From: Promethearchaeota archaeon
GTDB taxonomy: Archaea; Asgardarchaeota; Lokiarchaeia; Sigynarchaeales; SOKP01
Direction: 5' to 3'
DNA length: 7,622 nt
Assembly (NCBI GenBank): GCA_030608765.1
Contig: JAUWDN010000038.1
Coordinates: 1-7,622, forward strand
In this document: positions 1-6,222 of the stretch, in pieces
Position numbering within the stretch: position 1 is the first letter of the stretch
How the letters are laid out: each line of letters begins with the position of its first letter
The notes under the pieces: model-generated
Seen by the model: the letters and a program-made list of their open reading frames with translations, nothing else
What the model was told of the DNA's origin: nothing
Databases searched by the model: none
Made by a program: the position numbers and the translations under genes

Positions 1-2
1 CG

Positions 3-149
3 TATTTGCACAGAATTGAACTAGAAAATGAGTCATTATTTGTTTCAGTAGTAATTAAAGAAAAGCTAAAGGAACCGTTTTTAGAGAAATTTTCAGACTT
101 TATGTCTGAATTAATCGAGATCTTAAAACCATTATTAACGCGATTTTAA
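3..149 (+). CDS. C-terminal end of an unidentified protein (5' truncated)
   Basis: One plus-strand frame is open from the left edge and ends at TAA (147-149), giving 48 residues; the other two plus frames stop within the first 25 bases. The tail reads as a strand (LHRIELEN), a second strand (SLFVSVVIKE) and a long amphipathic helix (about residues 20-46, KLKEPFLEKF...LKPLL). A beta-beta-alpha ending like this is compatible with roadblock/longin-type domains, which are common in archaea rich in small GTPases. This is a resemblance of pattern only, and I do not recognise the family. The gene converges on trpS with 7 bases between the two stop codons, so their transcripts probably overlap at the 3' ends. 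That it is coding is fairly likely; its function is unknown. Confidence 0.55.
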   Translation, partial: YLHRIELENESLFVSVVIKEKLKEPFLEKFSDFMSELIEILKPLLTRF

Positions 150-156
150 ATATTAA

Positions 157-1245
157 TTAATCGATTTTTAGAAGCTCTCTCGCTTTATCAATTAATTTTT
201 CTTTCTTCTTTTGATGTTGCTTAATAAAATTCAAGACCTTTTCAACGCATTGCGATTTATGTTCTCCACAAAGCAATTCTCCTTTAACACATCGTTCAAA
301 TTCATCGGCTAAAACATCATCGTCTTCTTCGAAGTGATACATTAGCATTTTATAGATCATACATTTTCCAGGTTCCCCCCCGAGTTCTTGTTGCTCTTTC
401 TTATTTTTACGCCCACCCGTTAAAGCACCCTTAACTTTCTTCTCTATTGATTCTAAAGACTCATTGAAAGTGAAAGAACTATTAGGATTTCTCTTTGCCA
501 TTTTATCTGAACCATCGATCCCAGCTAAAAGATAATGGTAGGTTGCTCCCGGTAAGAAAAAAGTTTTGTAATACCTCCGTGTAAGATCTCTAGTAAGTCT
601 TATATGCGGATCCTGATCAATTCCTACTGGAACTATTGTTGGTTGTGGTCCTTCTATAATTTGAGGAAGAACAATATCCCCTACTTGAATCAACGCAGCC
701 AGATAGAGCCCAAACGTTTTCTCTCCGTAAATAGCGTTTAACATGTTTTGCGTAACTAATCTGCTTACTTTAAAGCATATGTCTTTAACGAGAGGTTCCT
801 TTGATTGCCTCCAAATATACACTTTATCTGGCGAAGGATCTAATCCAAACGCTAGTATATCGGCAATATTATCTATTGCATTGGGTTCTGCCTCTTCGTA
901 AGTAATCCCATTATCCTCCCAAGACTCAATATCTGCTATTCCATAATACACTGTCCCTCCCATCTTTTGAAATTCAACGATTTCTAAAGCAGTAGTTGAA
1001 GTTCCTAAATGATACGGCCCAGAAGGTTTAATTCCACTCATTACTGCCCATGGTTTGTTTTCTTCGATTGCTTTAAATACTAATCCTAAATCGCGATGAC
1101 CAAAAATAATTTTTCTTCGGAAAAACCTATTCTTAATTAACTTTTGCCTTAAGACTTCGTTTATTTCTTCAATTCCAAATTCTCTTATTATTTTCTCATA
1201 ATCCTCATTATCTAAAGGATTAGAAGAACCCCATGGATCCAGCAT
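157..1245 (-). CDS. trpS: Tryptophanyl-tRNA synthetase, archaeal type
   Basis: Class I aminoacyl-tRNA synthetase (362 aa) that activates tryptophan with ATP and charges tRNA-Trp in the cytoplasm. It opens with the archaeal TrpRS signature DPWGSS near residue 3 and FGHRD at 48-52. The HIGH-type site is in PSGPYHLGT (74-82, core HLGT). The Rossmann core continues with GIADIESW (102-109), and GIDQDPHIRLTRD (208-220) is the conserved loop before the second ATP motif. The KMSKS counterpart is KMAKR (248-252), with Ala for the first Ser and Arg for the last. LTGG and LGGEP (about 275-292) are typical of the archaeal C-terminal anticodon-binding part, which ends in a Lys-rich helix. The ATG at 1245 fits because DPWG is normally at the very N-terminus. 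No ribosome binding site is evident. It is divergent from msrB and convergent with the partial gene on its left. I am very confident of the family; a second TrpRS elsewhere in the genome cannot be excluded. Confidence 0.95.
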   Translation of the reverse strand: MLDPWGSSNPLDNEDYEKIIREFGIEEINEVLRQKLIKNRFFRRKIIFGHRDLGLVFKAIEENKPWAVMSGIKPSGPYHLGTSTTALEIVEFQKMGGTVYYGIADIESWEDNGITYEEAEPNAIDNIADILAFGLDPSPDKVYIWRQSKEPLVKDICFKVSRLVTQNMLNAIYGEKTFGLYLAALIQVGDIVLPQIIEGPQPTIVPVGIDQDPHIRLTRDLTRRYYKTFFLPGATYHYLLAGIDGSDKMAKRNPNSSFTFNESLESIEKKVKGALTGGRKNKKEQQELGGEPGKCMIYKMLMYHFEEDDDVLADEFERCVKGELLCGEHKSQCVEKVLNFIKQHQKKKEKLIDKARELLKID

Positions 1246-1276
1246 TTTTAAAAATTCTCTTTTTTTGTTTCTAAGG

Positions 1277-1285
1277 TATTATAAT
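1277..1285 (-). promoter_or_regulatory. Candidate TATA box for trpS
   Basis: Read on the minus strand this is ATTATAATA, centred about 36 bases before the trpS ATG. With the usual archaeal spacing of about 25-27 bases, transcription would begin near 1255 and leave a leader of about 10 bases. The region is very A/T rich, so other boxes are possible. Confidence 0.3.
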
Positions 1286-1381
1286 ATTGATAATAATAAA
1301 AATAGAAACCAATTAAAAATTTTGATACAGATTAAGACTATTTAAGTATATGAATAATATTTTAAACACATTCATCCCATT

Positions 1382-1417
1382 TTAGCTTCAATTTCTTAAT
1401 GAAACTTAGCTTCAATT
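1382..1417. repeat. 12-bp direct repeat pair in the trpS-msrB spacer
   Basis: TTAGCTTCAATT occurs at 1382-1393 and again at 1406-1417, identical and offset by 24 bases. The 12 bases between the copies contain a small TTTC/GAAA inverted repeat (1392-1404, overlapping the first copy by two bases). The pair ends about 20 bases upstream of the msrB TATA box, where an archaeal activator or repressor could bind. No known factor site is recognised. Confidence 0.55.
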
Positions 1418-1437
1418 AGAAGGATATAAGAACAAAA

Positions 1438-1445
1438 TATAAAAA
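1438..1445 (+). promoter_or_regulatory. TATA box for msrB, nearly leaderless transcript
   Basis: TATAAAAA preceded by a purine-rich BRE-like stretch (GAACAAAA, 1430-1437). Its centre is about 30 bases before the ATG at 1471. At normal archaeal spacing transcription would start around 1467-1468, only a few bases from the start codon. That fits the lack of a Shine-Dalgarno sequence. Confidence 0.55.
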
Positions 1446-1470
1446 TTCAACTCTTTTTCTTTGTATTAAG

Positions 1471-1878
1471 ATGACAGAAAATAAATCTAAAATTGAAGAA
1501 GAATGGAAGAAAAAATTAACAGAAGAACAATTTCGCGTGTTAAGGTTGAAAGGAACTGAACGACCTTTCACTGGAAAATATTGGAATAACAAAGAAAAAG
1601 GTATTTATTACTGTGCGGGATGCGGGACGCCTCTATTCGCCTCAAAATCAAAAATTAAGTCAGGTTCAGGATGGCCTAGTTTCTCTACCTCCATTACAGA
1701 TTCTAATATCAATGAAGTCCAAGATAATAGTTTCAACATGAAAAGAAGGGAAGTATTATGTAGTAACTGTGGGGGGCATTTGGGACACAAATTTGAAGAC
1801 GGACCTAAACCTATTGGCTTACGATACTGTATTAACTCGATTTCTTTGGATTTCAAGCCAAAAGATAAAGAAGATTAG
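1471..1878 (+). CDS. msrB: Peptide-methionine (R)-S-oxide reductase MsrB
   Basis: Single-domain SelR/MsrB enzyme (135 aa) that reduces the R form of methionine sulfoxide in proteins, repairing oxidative damage in the cytoplasm. The structural zinc site is complete: C48/C51 in CAGC and C97/C100 in CSNC. SGSGWPSF (64-71), GGHLGHKFEDGP (101-112) and RYCINSISL (118-126) are family signatures, and C120 is the catalytic cysteine that becomes sulfenylated. The position 54 residues before it, where many MsrBs (including E. coli) carry the recycling Cys, is Ser66. There are no cysteines beyond the four zinc ligands and C120, so this is a one-Cys form that must be reduced without that internal disulfide. 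The start follows the TATA box at near-leaderless distance. It has no signal peptide. It converges on the Lrp-family gene with 24 bases between the stops, and no msrA is visible beside it. Confidence 0.96.
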   Translation: MTENKSKIEEEWKKKLTEEQFRVLRLKGTERPFTGKYWNNKEKGIYYCAGCGTPLFASKSKIKSGSGWPSFSTSITDSNINEVQDNSFNMKRREVLCSNCGGHLGHKFEDGPKPIGLRYCINSISLDFKPKDKED

Positions 1879-1902
1879 GATAACTTATTGACAATTTTAT
1901 TA

Positions 1903-2379
1903 TCAAAGAATAATTGAAGAATTTTTATATTCTTTTAGAACCATGTTCGAATTAGTTTTCAATATATATTCTTTTTCATTTAGGTCTCGTATAAAATTAT
2001 GGACATCTTGAGCTTCTTTAAATCTGCAAATTAATGCAGCAGATTGTTCTCCCGTAGTGTGAAAGACAGAACAAACTTCTGGTTTTTTTGTTATTTCTTC
2101 CAGAATTTCTGGAGTGTGCTTACCATCAATATTAATTCTTATTAAAAATGTTAGCTTATAACCTAGTATTTCGTTGTTAAGTTTAAGTGTATAGCCCTCT
2201 ATTACCTTGCTTTCCTCCAATTTAGAGATTCGATTGTGGATTGTACCAATTGAAATCTTTAATTCTTCTTTAATAACTCGATAAGACGTTTTGGCGTCTT
2301 CTTGCAACATTTTTATGATAGCTTCGTCTATATCGTCAAGCGTTATTTTTTTTTTTCCGTCTATAGTTTCTTCTTTCAT
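1903..2379 (-). CDS. Lrp/AsnC-family transcriptional regulator
   Basis: A 158-residue DNA-binding regulator of the feast/famine family. An N-terminal helix-turn-helix spans about 14-62: LDDIDEAIIKMLQEDAK is the classic opening, and SIGTIHNRISKLEES (43-57) holds the recognition helix. It is followed by VIEGYTLKLN, the linker strand into the RAM (ligand-binding and oligomerisation) domain at about 74-150. Members form dimers and higher oligomers and often sense amino acids. The RAM loop here is TTGEQSAALICRF (108-120) rather than the common TG.yDl form, so the effector cannot be named. Ten or so residues precede the usual domain start, which is a normal N-tail. The gene is divergent from the thermosome gene. 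A perfect inverted repeat sits about 30-50 bases upstream of its ATG and could mediate autoregulation. The family is certain; the targets are unknown. Confidence 0.93.
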   Translation of the reverse strand: MKEETIDGKKKITLDDIDEAIIKMLQEDAKTSYRVIKEELKISIGTIHNRISKLEESKVIEGYTLKLNNEILGYKLTFLIRINIDGKHTPEILEEITKKPEVCSVFHTTGEQSAALICRFKEAQDVHNFIRDLNEKEYILKTNSNMVLKEYKNSSIIL

Positions 2380-2407
2380 TTTTAAGAAGCGAGAAAATAA
2401 TTCTTTT

Positions 2408-2429
2408 AATGTTGAAAATGTTCAACATT
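2408..2429. promoter_or_regulatory. Perfect inverted repeat, likely operator of the Lrp-family gene
   Basis: The arms AATGTTGAA (2408-2416) and TTCAACATT (2421-2429) match perfectly over 9 bases around an AATG spacer. The size and dyad symmetry suit a dimeric helix-turn-helix protein such as the adjacent Lrp-family regulator. The element lies where transcription of that gene should start if the TATA box at 2448-2457 is used, a classic position for repression. The binding protein is inferred from position alone. Confidence 0.6.
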
Positions 2430-2447
2430 GCAAAAAATTATTGAATA

Positions 2448-2457
2448 TTTTATATAA
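2448..2457 (-). promoter_or_regulatory. Candidate TATA box for the Lrp-family gene
   Basis: TTATATAAAA on the minus strand is the strongest TATA-like string in this spacer. Spacing of about 26 bases puts initiation near 2426, inside the inverted repeat, with a leader of roughly 45 bases. The string is close to self-complementary, so it could also serve the plus strand. Confidence 0.4.
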
Positions 2458-2509
2458 TTTTCTAATTTCAAGTTTTCTATTTTTAAATGATCTCCAAATC
2501 ATAAAATTC

Positions 2510-2517
2510 TTATAAAT
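2510..2517 (+). promoter_or_regulatory. Candidate TATA box for the thermosome gene
   Basis: TTATAAAT in a run of A/T, about 62 bases before the ATG at 2576. Initiation would be near 2540 with a leader of about 36 bases. A second A/T string at 2549-2558 is too close: it would start transcription at or past the ATG. Confidence 0.4.
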
Positions 2518-2575
2518 TGGGTCATTAAAAAAATGTAATAAATTAAAATTTTTAAAAACAAAAAAAGATAAAATT

Positions 2576-4162
2576 ATGTCTGTACCGATTATAATTCTCA
2601 AAGAAGGAACGGAAGAAACGAAAGAAAAAGAAGCTCGCATGCAAAACATAAATGCTATTATGGCTATTACCGAAACAGTGAAATCTACACTTGGACCGAA
2701 AGGTATGAATAAAATGCTTGTAGATTCTGTAGGAGATGTTACAATAACAAACGATGGTGCTGAAATTCTAAAACTACTTGATATTGATAATGTTGCTGCA
2801 AATATGATGGTAAATATCGCCAAATCAATCGACGAAGATATCGGAGATGGCACAACTACCGCTGTAATATTCTCAGCTGCTTTATTGGGAAATGCTCTTG
2901 AACTTATCGAACAGAATGTTCATCCAAAACCCATCACTCACGGTTACAAGTTAGCAGCAGATAAAGCTTTAAAACTTGTAAATGAAATGGCTACCAAAAT
3001 ATCTCAAGATGATGATAAGCTCCTTATAAATGTCGCGAAAACCGCTATGAACGCTAAAGACATAGTAGGTGTAAAAGATTATTTCGCCGAATTGACTGTA
3101 AAAGCTATTAAACACATAAAGGGAGAAGATGGAAATACGTTCTCAAAAGTAGGAAATGTTAAAATTGTAAAAACTCCTGGGAAATCGCTAAGAGAATCTG
3201 AGTTAATAAATGGTGTTTATATAGAGAAAGAGAAAGTCAATCCCGTAATGCCAGATGTAGTGAAAAATGCGAAAATTGCTGTTATTAGAAGAAAACTAGA
3301 TGTCGTAAAAACAGAATTTGATGCCCAAATAAGAATTTCAAACCCAGCTGACATTCAAAAATTTCTCGAACAAGAAGAAAAAATTCTCGTTGATTACTTG
3401 AAAATATTCAAAGAACTAGGCGTGAATATGATTGTTAACAATAAAGACATCTCTGATAAATTCGGGGCTTATTTAGCAAAAGAAGGAATAGCTGCAATTA
3501 AAAATCTTGGTGATTCTGACATGAAAGCTGTCACTAAAGCAATTGGAGCTAAAATAATCGATGATATCCATTCGTTATCCGAAGAAGACTTAGGCTTTGC
3601 AGAAAATGTCAAATTTGAAAAACTCGGCAAAGACGAGTATACATTATTTACAGGTTGTAAAAATCCTAAATCTGTCTCAATACTCCTAAAAGGTGGTTTA
3701 GATAAAATTCTGAATTCTGCCGAGATTACATTACACGATGTGCTCTCAGTAGTAGCAAAAGTTATGGACACGGAAGCCGTTGTTGCTGGTGGTGGTGCGA
3801 TATATATCGAACTTGCGAAAAGATTAAGAGAATATGCAAACGAAATTAGCGGTAAAGAACAACTAGCCGTAAATGCTTTTGCTATTGCCTTAGAAGAAAT
3901 TCCAAAAACATTAATCAAAAACGCAGGATTAGACGAAATAGAGAACATGACAGCATTACGTGCTGCTCATAAAAATGAAAACGATAAATGGAAAGGAATT
4001 GATACAATAACCAACGAGATTGGGGATAATTTCGAGAAGGGAATAATTGAACCCGCGGCTTTAGTTAAGCATGTAATCAAAGCTGGAAGTGAACTGGCAA
4101 ACTTGATTTTAAGAGTAGATAGAATTATTAGTGCTAAGGGTAGTAGACTTCCTGGATTATAA
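2576..4162 (+). CDS. ths: Thermosome subunit (group II chaperonin)
   Basis: ATP-driven double-ring chaperonin subunit that folds proteins in the cytoplasm (528 aa). Equatorial domain signatures are TLGPKGMNKMLVD (38-50), TNDG (58-61) and IGDGTTTAV (89-97), the nucleotide site. D388 in TLHDVLSVV matches the catalytic Asp of the family, and GGGA (405-408) is the second phosphate loop. ELINGVYIEKEKVNPVMP (209-226) marks entry to the apical domain, whose built-in lid segment follows at about 240-265. Odd points: Glu63 where NDGATIL normally has Thr; AKVMDTEAVV (394-403) in place of the usual charged R-D..ED-G stretch; RVDRII (513-518) for the common RIDD; and a C-terminus ending in SRLPGL with no Gly/Met repeats. 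It is also a little shorter than the usual 540-550 residues. It may be a divergent paralogue within a mixed ring. The ATG lies at the expected N-terminus. The gene is divergent from the Lrp-family regulator. Confidence 0.95.
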   Translation: MSVPIIILKEGTEETKEKEARMQNINAIMAITETVKSTLGPKGMNKMLVDSVGDVTITNDGAEILKLLDIDNVAANMMVNIAKSIDEDIGDGTTTAVIFSAALLGNALELIEQNVHPKPITHGYKLAADKALKLVNEMATKISQDDDKLLINVAKTAMNAKDIVGVKDYFAELTVKAIKHIKGEDGNTFSKVGNVKIVKTPGKSLRESELINGVYIEKEKVNPVMPDVVKNAKIAVIRRKLDVVKTEFDAQIRISNPADIQKFLEQEEKILVDYLKIFKELGVNMIVNNKDISDKFGAYLAKEGIAAIKNLGDSDMKAVTKAIGAKIIDDIHSLSEEDLGFAENVKFEKLGKDEYTLFTGCKNPKSVSILLKGGLDKILNSAEITLHDVLSVVAKVMDTEAVVAGGGAIYIELAKRLREYANEISGKEQLAVNAFAIALEEIPKTLIKNAGLDEIENMTALRAAHKNENDKWKGIDTITNEIGDNFEKGIIEPAALVKHVIKAGSELANLILRVDRIISAKGSRLPGL

Positions 4163-4176
4163 TAAATTAATTGAAA

Positions 4177-4207
4177 TTTCTATTTTTTCTTAATTGTTTT
4201 ATTTTTT
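4177..4207 (+). terminator. U-rich termination region after the thermosome gene
   Basis: Beginning 15 bases after the stop codon is a run of T tracts (T6 at 4183-4188, T4 at 4197-4200, T6 at 4202-4207) with no GC stem. Archaeal RNA polymerase terminates at such U-rich tracts without a hairpin, so this fits the end of the thermosome transcript. Confidence 0.45.
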
Positions 4208-4264
4208 ATAAATCATAATTATCTTATTCTAAAAAAATTTCAATAATCATGCGCTTTAATAAGC

Positions 4265-4291
4265 TTTTTAAAAAATTTTTCACTTTTTAAG
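4265..4291 (+). promoter_or_regulatory. Promoter region of the PEP carboxykinase gene
   Basis: Two TATA-like strings lie here: TTTTTAAAAAA (4265-4275) and TTTTTAAG (4284-4291). The second predicts initiation around 4313, making the ATG at 4315 leaderless. The first predicts about 4296, just before a TTG codon at 4300 in the same frame. The choice of box therefore bears on the choice of start codon. Confidence 0.4.
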
Positions 4292-4314
4292 ACATTAACT
4301 TGAAAATCATTAAA

Positions 4315-6207
4315 ATGAATTACAAAGAAGTTTTTTCGGAATTTATTAATAATGCATTGATTACTCAAAAGGATGTTGAGAAGCTATTTGTTTTAAATAA
4401 TGAACACATATTAAAAATTATAAAACAATTTGTAGATCTCTGTAAACCCAGCAAAGTTTCTGTAATATCTGACTCTAAAAAGGATATCGAGTATGTGAAA
4501 CAGAAATCCATTATTTATCAAGAAGAATCTAATCTCCAAATAGAAGGCCATACCATTCATTACGACAGCTTTTACGATCAAGCAAGAGATAAAGAAAACA
4601 CTAAAGTCTTAATTCCGAAAGGCGAATATCGAAGCCCTTGGATTAACACTATGGATAGAGACGAAGGTCTTGAAGAAATATTAGATATTATGGATGGGTG
4701 TATGAAAGGTAAGGAATGTCTTATTAGATTTTTTTGTCTCGGTCCATTAAATTCAAAGTTTACTATTGGTGCTTTACAACTCACAGATTCGTTTTATGTT
4801 GCTCATTCTGAAGATCTATTATATCGAAAAGGATACGAAGAATTTAAAGAATTTAATGGCTCTGATAATTTCTTTTACTTTATCCATTCTGCTGGCGAAC
4901 TCATAGGAAATCCTCCAGTCACTAAAAACATTGACAAGCGCCGTATATATGTGGATTTACAAGAAGATCGAGTGTTGACTGTAAACAACCAATATGCTGG
5001 CAATTCTCTTGGATTAAAGAAACTTGCATTACGTTTAGCGATACATAAAGCAAATAATGAAGATTGGCTTACAGAACATTATTTTATTTTAGGAGTTCAT
5101 CCAAAAGGGAAAAATAGAATAACTTATTTTACCGGGGCTTTTCCAAGTGCTTGCGGAAAAACATCAACAGCAATGCTTCCTGGGCAGCTAATTGTAGGAG
5201 ATGATATCGCGTATTTACGCTCTTGGAAAGATGGTTTTGCTCATGCTGTTAACATAGAGAATGGGATCTTTGGAATTATTAAAGATGTAAATGCAAAAGA
5301 CGACCCTGTGATTTATGAAGCACTTGTAACCCCAAGAGAATTAATTTATTCTAATATTCTTGTAAAAGATGGTAAGCCTTATTGGATTGGGATGGGGGTT
5401 GATCACCCTAAAGATGGTTTTAATCATTATGGTGATTGGGTCGACGGAACTACTGATGAAAACGGTAATGAAATACCCCACGCCCACCCCAATGCTCGAT
5501 ATACAATAAAACTTAACGATTTATCTAACTGTGATCCTAAACTAGAGGATCCCAACGGTGTACCTATTCATGGTATTTTTTATGGTGGTAGAGACTCAAA
5601 CACAATGCCTCCCGTAGTTGAAAGCTTAAACTGGGAACATGGTATTTTTATCGGGGCTAGTATCGAATCTGAAACAACTTCAGCAACTCTTGGTGCTGTA
5701 GGCGTTAGAAAAGCTAGCCCCATGGCAAATCTCGATTTCTTGGTTGTTCCGCTTGGGAAATATCTAAAAAATCACCAAAAATTTGGTAACCAATTGAAAT
5801 ATTGCCCCCAAGTATTTTCTACGAACTACTTTCTTAAAGGAAAGGATGGCAAATATTTAAACGGCATTTTGGATAAAAAAGTATGGGTTATCTGGGCTGA
5901 AGGGCGTACTAAAGGGGATTTTGATGCTATTAAAACACCAATCGGTTATCTTCCGAAATATGAGGATCTAAAGAACCTATTTAAGGTAGAGTTAAATAAA
6001 GGTTATTCTCAAGAGGAATATGTTGAGCAGTTTACATTACGAATTAAATTCCTACTTGACAAATTAAAACGCGTTGAAGATATGTATAAAGCCGAAAAGG
6101 AAGTTCCAAAGTTCTTCTGGGATGTGTTAATAAAACAAAGAACAGAATTAATTGAGTTACAAAAGAAATTTGGAAAAGACGATATCACACCTGTAGAGTT
6201 ATCCTAA
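4315..6207 (+). CDS. pckG: Phosphoenolpyruvate carboxykinase (GTP)
   Basis: Converts oxaloacetate plus GTP to phosphoenolpyruvate, GDP and CO2, the entry step of gluconeogenesis; the reverse, anaplerotic direction is also possible in archaea. From the ATG it has 630 residues, close to the usual GTP-type length. The P-loop carries the hyper-reactive cysteine of the GTP class: FPSACGKTSTAML (276-288, Cys280). The kinase-2 motif is VGDDIAYL (294-301). Metal ligands in the family correspond to Lys236 (GNSLGLKK), His255 (TEHYF) and an Asp of VGDD. RSPWINTMDRDEG (about 106-118) and FYGGRDSNTMPPVVES (422-437) are further conserved blocks. The SACGKTST form resembles the archaeal (Thermococcales-like) branch. 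An in-frame TTG at 4300 would add five residues (first codons TTG AAA ATC ATT AAA); ATG 4315 is preferred because it is the standard codon and fits a leaderless promoter. It converges on the GTPase gene with 15 bases between the stops. Confidence 0.95.
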   Translation: MNYKEVFSEFINNALITQKDVEKLFVLNNEHILKIIKQFVDLCKPSKVSVISDSKKDIEYVKQKSIIYQEESNLQIEGHTIHYDSFYDQARDKENTKVLIPKGEYRSPWINTMDRDEGLEEILDIMDGCMKGKECLIRFFCLGPLNSKFTIGALQLTDSFYVAHSEDLLYRKGYEEFKEFNGSDNFFYFIHSAGELIGNPPVTKNIDKRRIYVDLQEDRVLTVNNQYAGNSLGLKKLALRLAIHKANNEDWLTEHYFILGVHPKGKNRITYFTGAFPSACGKTSTAMLPGQLIVGDDIAYLRSWKDGFAHAVNIENGIFGIIKDVNAKDDPVIYEALVTPRELIYSNILVKDGKPYWIGMGVDHPKDGFNHYGDWVDGTTDENGNEIPHAHPNARYTIKLNDLSNCDPKLEDPNGVPIHGIFYGGRDSNTMPPVVESLNWEHGIFIGASIESETTSATLGAVGVRKASPMANLDFLVVPLGKYLKNHQKFGNQLKYCPQVFSTNYFLKGKDGKYLNGILDKKVWVIWAEGRTKGDFDAIKTPIGYLPKYEDLKNLFKVELNKGYSQEEYVEQFTLRIKFLLDKLKRVEDMYKAEKEVPKFFWDVLIKQRTELIELQKKFGKDDITPVELS

Positions 6208-6222
6208 ACTTTTATTTAGAGA

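Noticed and set aside
1608..1856. Minus-strand open frame of 82 codons inside msrB
   Set aside because: Antisense to the conserved zinc and catalytic motifs of msrB, with no domain of its own.
2487..2502. ATGAT / ATCAT inverted repeat upstream of the thermosome TATA box
   Set aside because: Only 5 bases per arm in very A/T-rich DNA; too short to call an operator without conservation.
2291..2515. Plus-strand frame of 74 codons over the start of the Lrp-family gene
   Set aside because: Antisense to the helix-turn-helix region and runs into the A/T-rich promoter spacer; Ser/Phe/Ile-rich translation typical of a shadow.
2422..2853. Minus-strand open frame of 143 codons spanning the start of the thermosome gene
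   Set aside because: It lies antisense to clearly coding chaperonin sequence and gives a Ser/Ile/Phe-rich translation with no recognisable motif; a shadow of the real gene.
3469..3948. Minus-strand open frame of 159 codons inside the thermosome gene
   Set aside because: Antisense shadow: low-complexity Ser/Ala/Ile composition and complete overlap with conserved chaperonin domains.
4578..4784. Minus-strand frame of 68 codons inside the PEPCK gene
   Set aside because: Antisense shadow of conserved PEPCK sequence; no motif.
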